Under the pieces are notes generated by a model. That model ran no database searches. It was not told the origin of the DNA and was given only the letters and a program-made list of their open reading frames with translations. A DNA stretch of 64,000 nucleotides from Gemmatimonadota bacterium (GTDB taxonomy: Bacteria > Gemmatimonadota > Gemmatimonadetes > Palauibacterales > KS3-K002). Positions 61,468 through 64,000 of this stretch are shown here, piece after piece (positions within the stretch are counted from its first letter, which is position 1; each line of letters begins with the position of its first letter). The position numbers were made by a program, and so were the translations under genes. The DNA is taken from assembly GCA_020344215.1 (NCBI GenBank), contig CP070815.1:2682284-2746283 (forward strand). The letters are read 5' to 3'.

Positions 61468-61512
61468 GGTTAACATCGTCAAGTTTACGGCGTTAATGTA
61501 ACAGCGTTAACC
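61468..61512 (-). promoter_or_regulatory. tetR promoter with candidate operators
   Basis: On the minus strand TTAACG (61510-61505), 17 bases, then TAAACT (61487-61482) form a sigma-70-like promoter. A near-perfect 13-bp palindrome CGTCAAGTTTACG (61477-61489) covers the -10, and GGTTAAC (61468-61474) with GTTAACC (61506-61512) make an outer inverted pair. This fits autorepression of the tetR-efflux operon. Confidence 0.55.
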
Positions 61513-61590
61513 ACCCCGTCAAGTCTCGGAGGCGGGTCACCACCCCGCCTCCAGCTCATCCCTCCTGCCTTGCGACCTGCGCTCAGGCGC

Positions 61591-61884
61591 TCAGTGCGCC
61601 TCGGCCGGCTTCACGCCAAAGATCTTGTAGCCCAGCGCCAGGAGGGGGGTGACCGTCAGGAGGGAGAGGATCGTCGAGCCGACGATCGTCGCGGCCTCGG
61701 AGCCCTTCAGCGCCTTGCCGATCTGGTAGAGGACGAGCCAGACGATGAAGTAGCCGACGAAGCAGAAGGCCATCGCCAGAAGTTCCTTCGCCGGCGTGCC
61801 GCGGTAGCGCGCGAGCGGCGAGGCCTCAGCCGCCAGCGCCAAGACCGGCCAGACCAGCACGAAAGGGATCAGCAGCCGAAGCAT
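61591..61884 (-). CDS. Small membrane protein
   Basis: A 97-residue protein with three hydrophobic segments: an N-terminal one that could be a signal peptide (LLIPFVLVWPVLALAAEA), then LLAMAFCFVGYFIVWLVLYQIG and IVGSTILSLLTVTPLLALGY. AGGAG precedes the ATG. It is not part of the efflux operon; 138 bases separate it from tetR. Family unknown to me. Confidence 0.72.
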   Translation of the reverse strand: MLRLLIPFVLVWPVLALAAEASPLARYRGTPAKELLAMAFCFVGYFIVWLVLYQIGKALKGSEAATIVGSTILSLLTVTPLLALGYKIFGVKPAEAH

Positions 61885-61961
61885 TCTTCCTGCTCCTTTT
61901 GTGATGATGACGCCCGGGAACGGGCAATACTATTGCCGCGTTGAGACATGGACAAGAAGTT

Positions 61962-62106
61962 ATCAGTAGTCGGCTGTCAGTATTCGCTAATCAGTAATCA
62001 GTGATCAGAGATCAGTCGGTACCCAAGCAGAGCTCGCAGGCTGTGAGAGGGGATCGAGTGCGGGCCACCGATTACTGGTTACTAATCACTCGTCACTCAT
62101 CACTGG
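61962..62106. repeat. Inverted heptamer arrays in a divergent gap
   Basis: Left arm: eight heptamers from 61962 to 62017, unit near ATCAGTA. Right arm: six heptamers from 62065 to 62106, unit near TTACTGG or TCACTCA, reverse complement in pattern. The 47-bp centre holds a weak CTCGCAGGCTGTGAG hairpin. The gap (288 bp) lies between the starts of the small membrane protein and the DoxX gene, so here the element is upstream of both genes. Confidence 0.75.
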
Positions 62107-62172
62107 ACACCGTGGCCGCAAACCAGCACTTTGGAGCACTCCCGCCGAACGGGTCAACCGCAGGAGGTCCGA

Positions 62173-62583
62173 ATGGATTGGGTCTACCTCATCGGGCGAG
62201 CGCTCTTCGGTCTCATCTTTGTTGGATCAGGGGTTGGCCATTTCGTGCAGCTACCGGGGATGGCGCGGTACGCCGACTCGAAGAAGGTGCCGGCGGCGAA
62301 GGCCACGGTTGCCGTAACCGGGCTCATGCTGCTCGCCGGCGGGCTGAGCGTGATCCTCGGTGTCTACATGGAGATCGGGCTCTGGCTACTCGTCTTCTTC
62401 TTGCTCTCCGCCGCCTTCACGATGCACGACTTCTGGACTGTGAACGATCCGATGCAGAAGATGGTGGAGCAAGCAATGTTCATGAAGAACCTGTCGATGG
62501 CAGGCGCGGCGCTTATTCTCTATTGGGTGATTCGGACTTACGGGTATGGGCCGATGAGTCTGGGGCACCCGATGGGAGGGTAG
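62173..62583 (+). CDS. DoxX-family membrane protein
   Basis: A 136-residue protein with four membrane helices. The start MDWVYLIGRALFGLIFVGSGVGHFVQLPGMARYADSK and the later LLLAGGLSVILGVYMEIG and FTMHDFWTV are typical of DoxX/DoxD proteins. Members occur in oxidative-stress complexes and thiosulfate oxidation; the role here is unknown. AGGAGG lies six bases before the ATG, which I preferred over an ATG at 62131. A heptamer array begins at its stop codon. Confidence 0.87.
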   Translation: MDWVYLIGRALFGLIFVGSGVGHFVQLPGMARYADSKKVPAAKATVAVTGLMLLAGGLSVILGVYMEIGLWLLVFFLLSAAFTMHDFWTVNDPMQKMVEQAMFMKNLSMAGAALILYWVIRTYGYGPMSLGHPMGG

Positions 62584-62748
62584 TCGGTGGTCGGTGATCA
62601 GTAACTCCGAACATAGAATGGGGGGCAACCGCCAATCGGCTGCCCCCGTTTTACTAGCCTCCGGCTCCTGACCACAGATTACTGATGACCAATCACTAAT
62701 CGCCGATTACTGATTACCGACCACCGATTACCGACTACCGACCACCGG
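62584..62748. repeat. Inverted heptamer arrays flanking a terminator, convergent genes
   Basis: Left arm: three heptamers directly after the DoxX stop (62584-62604), units TCGGTGG, TCGGTGA and TCAGTAA. Right arm: eleven heptamers (62672-62748), units such as TTACTGA, TTACCGA and CCACCGA, ending nine bases before the transhydrogenase stop. The terminator at 62620-62652 lies between. The layout is the same as at 54454-54609. Confidence 0.85.
62620..62652 (+). terminator. Rho-independent terminator
   Basis: GGGGGCA (62621-62627) pairs with TGCCCCC (62641-62647) and is followed by GTTTTA. The loop has an inner CCG/CGG pairing. It serves the DoxX gene and perhaps both convergent genes. Confidence 0.85.
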
Positions 62749-62757
62749 TTCCCCAAC

Positions 62758-64000
62758 CTACGCCGCTTTCGCTCCGGTCACCAACTTCGTCACCGAATCC
62801 TTCGCGTCGCCGAAGAGCATCATGGTCTTCGGGTGGAAGAAGAGCTCGTTCTCGACGCCGGCGAATCCGGCCCGCATGCTCCGCTTGAGCACGATGATGT
62901 GCTCGGCCTCATCCACGTCGAGGATCGGCATCCCGTAGAGCGGGCTCGTCGTGTCGTGCCGCGCCGCGGGGTTCACCACGTCGTTGGCGCCGATCACCAC
63001 GGCGACGCTGGTCGTCTTGAACGCGTGGTTGATCTCGTCCATGTCGAAGAGCTCGTCGTACGGGACGTTGGCCTCGGCCAGTAGCACGTTCATGTGGCCG
63101 GGCATTCGTCCCGCCACCGGGTGGATGGCGTACTTGACATCCACGCCACGCTCCTTCAGCACGTCGGCCAGCTCGCGCACCGCGTGCTGGGCCTGCGCCA
63201 CTGCCATACCGTACCCCGGCACGAAGATCACCGAGTTGGCGTAGCCGAGGAGCATCGCCGCCTCCTCGGCGGACACGTCGCGCACCTGGCCGGCGGCGGC
63301 GCCCGCGCCGACGCTCCCCGCGACCACGTCGGCCGTACCCACCGCGCCGAACAGCACGTTGGCCAGCGAGCGATTCATCCCCACGCACATGATGTTCGTG
63401 AGGATGAGGCCCGACGCACCCACCAGCGACCCGGCGATGATCAGCACCCGGTTATCGACCACGAACCCGGCCGCGGCGGCGGCCAGACCCGAGTACGAGT
63501 TCAACAGCGAAATCACCACGGGCATGTCGGCGCCGCCGATCGGGATCACCGACGTGACACCGAGCACCAGCGCCAGGCCGATGATCACCAAGAACACCAC
63601 CAGATTGGCCTGTTCGAAGAAGACCACGTAGGTCCCCAGCGCCAAAATCGCCAGCAGCAGCAGCGAGTTCAGCGCCTTCTGCAGCGGCCAGGTGACCGGC
63701 GCGCCGGTCATCAGGTTCTGCAACTTCGCGAAGGCGATCATGCTGCCCGAGAAGGTGACCCCGCCGATCAGCGTGCCGAGCACTATGCTGACGCCGGCGT
63801 CGTTGGTCATGGCGAGCTCGGGGTTCAGCAGGCGCAGGAACTCGGAGATCGCCACCAGCGCCGAGGCGCCGCCGCCGAAGCCGTTGAAGATACCGACCAT
63901 CTGCGGCATCGCCGTCATCTGCACGGCCCGCGCCGCGACCGACCCGATCAGCGCGCCGATGATGCCGCCCACCAGGATCATCTGCCAGTTGGCGAAATCG
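62758..64000 (-). CDS. pntB: NAD(P) transhydrogenase subunit beta, N-terminus cut by the right edge
   Basis: The frame is open to the window edge (about 413 residues seen of about 460). N-terminal membrane helices include IGALIGSVAARAVQMTAMPQMVGIFNGFGGGASALVA. The C-terminal NADP-binding dIII domain has VIFVPGYGMAVAQAQHAVRELAD, GRMPGHMNVLLAEANVPYD, VVIGANDVVNPAARHD and KRSMRAGFAGVENELFF. It couples the proton gradient to NADPH formation together with PntA, which should lie beyond the right edge. The stop is nine bases from the heptamer array. Confidence 0.96.
   Translation of the reverse strand, partial: DFANWQMILVGGIIGALIGSVAARAVQMTAMPQMVGIFNGFGGGASALVAISEFLRLLNPELAMTNDAGVSIVLGTLIGGVTFSGSMIAFAKLQNLMTGAPVTWPLQKALNSLLLLAILALGTYVVFFEQANLVVFLVIIGLALVLGVTSVIPIGGADMPVVISLLNSYSGLAAAAAGFVVDNRVLIIAGSLVGASGLILTNIMCVGMNRSLANVLFGAVGTADVVAGSVGAGAAAGQVRDVSAEEAAMLLGYANSVIFVPGYGMAVAQAQHAVRELADVLKERGVDVKYAIHPVAGRMPGHMNVLLAEANVPYDELFDMDEINHAFKTTSVAVVIGANDVVNPAARHDTTSPLYGMPILDVDEAEHIIVLKRSMRAGFAGVENELFFHPKTMMLFGDAKDSVTKLVTGAKAA

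Overview
The window is a GC-rich bacterial chromosome segment, densely coded on both strands. It has diderm features: a TolC/membrane-fusion/RND efflux operon, several lipoproteins with lipoboxes, and two sets of type IV pilin-like minor pilins. I see no rRNA, tRNA, CRISPR array, transposase, integrase or phage gene. The gene mix (180-kDa-class NAD-glutamate dehydrogenase, fused formiminotransferase-cyclodeaminase, tryptophanase, NSS symporter, dimeric GlyRS, polyamine genes) suggests an aerobic or facultative amino-acid-using heterotroph. Gemmatimonadota or a neighbouring phylum would fit, but the sequence read by eye does not settle this.

Layout. 1-8.8 kb: a cut cystathionine gamma-synthase family gene, NAD-glutamate dehydrogenase, a YheT-type hydrolase, an SPFH protein, a membrane protein and a 38-residue peptide resembling NSS-transporter small subunits. 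8.8-18.9 kb, all minus strand: tryptophanase with an HD protein, endonuclease III, an M50-CBS protease, an unknown protein, an NSS symporter with a hydrolase, GlyRS and glycerate kinase. 19-23.2 kb: OsmC, speD, speE, nadE. 23.4-28.6 kb: two paralogous membrane coiled-coil proteins around a degenerate HPt-like protein, then FTCD. 28.6-33.2 kb: a receiver-HPt-hybrid kinase operon divergent from an NtrC-type sigma-54 activator. 33.3-40.9 kb: sigma-54-like promoters, a small zinc-ribbon protein, a MacAB-like ABC exporter with two permeases, an ATP-grasp ligase, a zinc-ribbon metallopeptidase and an alkyltransferase-family protein. 41-44 kb: two lipoproteins and a helical protein. 44.1-54.5 kb: two minor-pilin clusters, the second ending in a PilC/GspF platform protein. 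54.6-61.5 kb: tetR-tolC-MFP-RND operon. 61.6-64 kb: a small membrane protein, a DoxX protein and the transhydrogenase beta subunit, cut by the right edge.

How genes work together. Glutamate dehydrogenase, FTCD, tryptophanase and the NSS symporter point to amino-acid uptake and breakdown. The phosphorelay parts (receiver, HPt, hybrid kinase with one dead receiver, sigma-54 activator) sit beside an intergenic region with a palindrome, an IHF-like site and a -24/-12 promoter in the order expected of an activator-dependent promoter, facing the zinc-ribbon and exporter genes.

The most unusual non-coding signal is a family of 7-bp-period repeat arrays in five intergenic regions. They are arranged as inverted arms. 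In two convergent gene pairs they start right after one stop codon, enclose a hairpin, and end just before the other stop codon.
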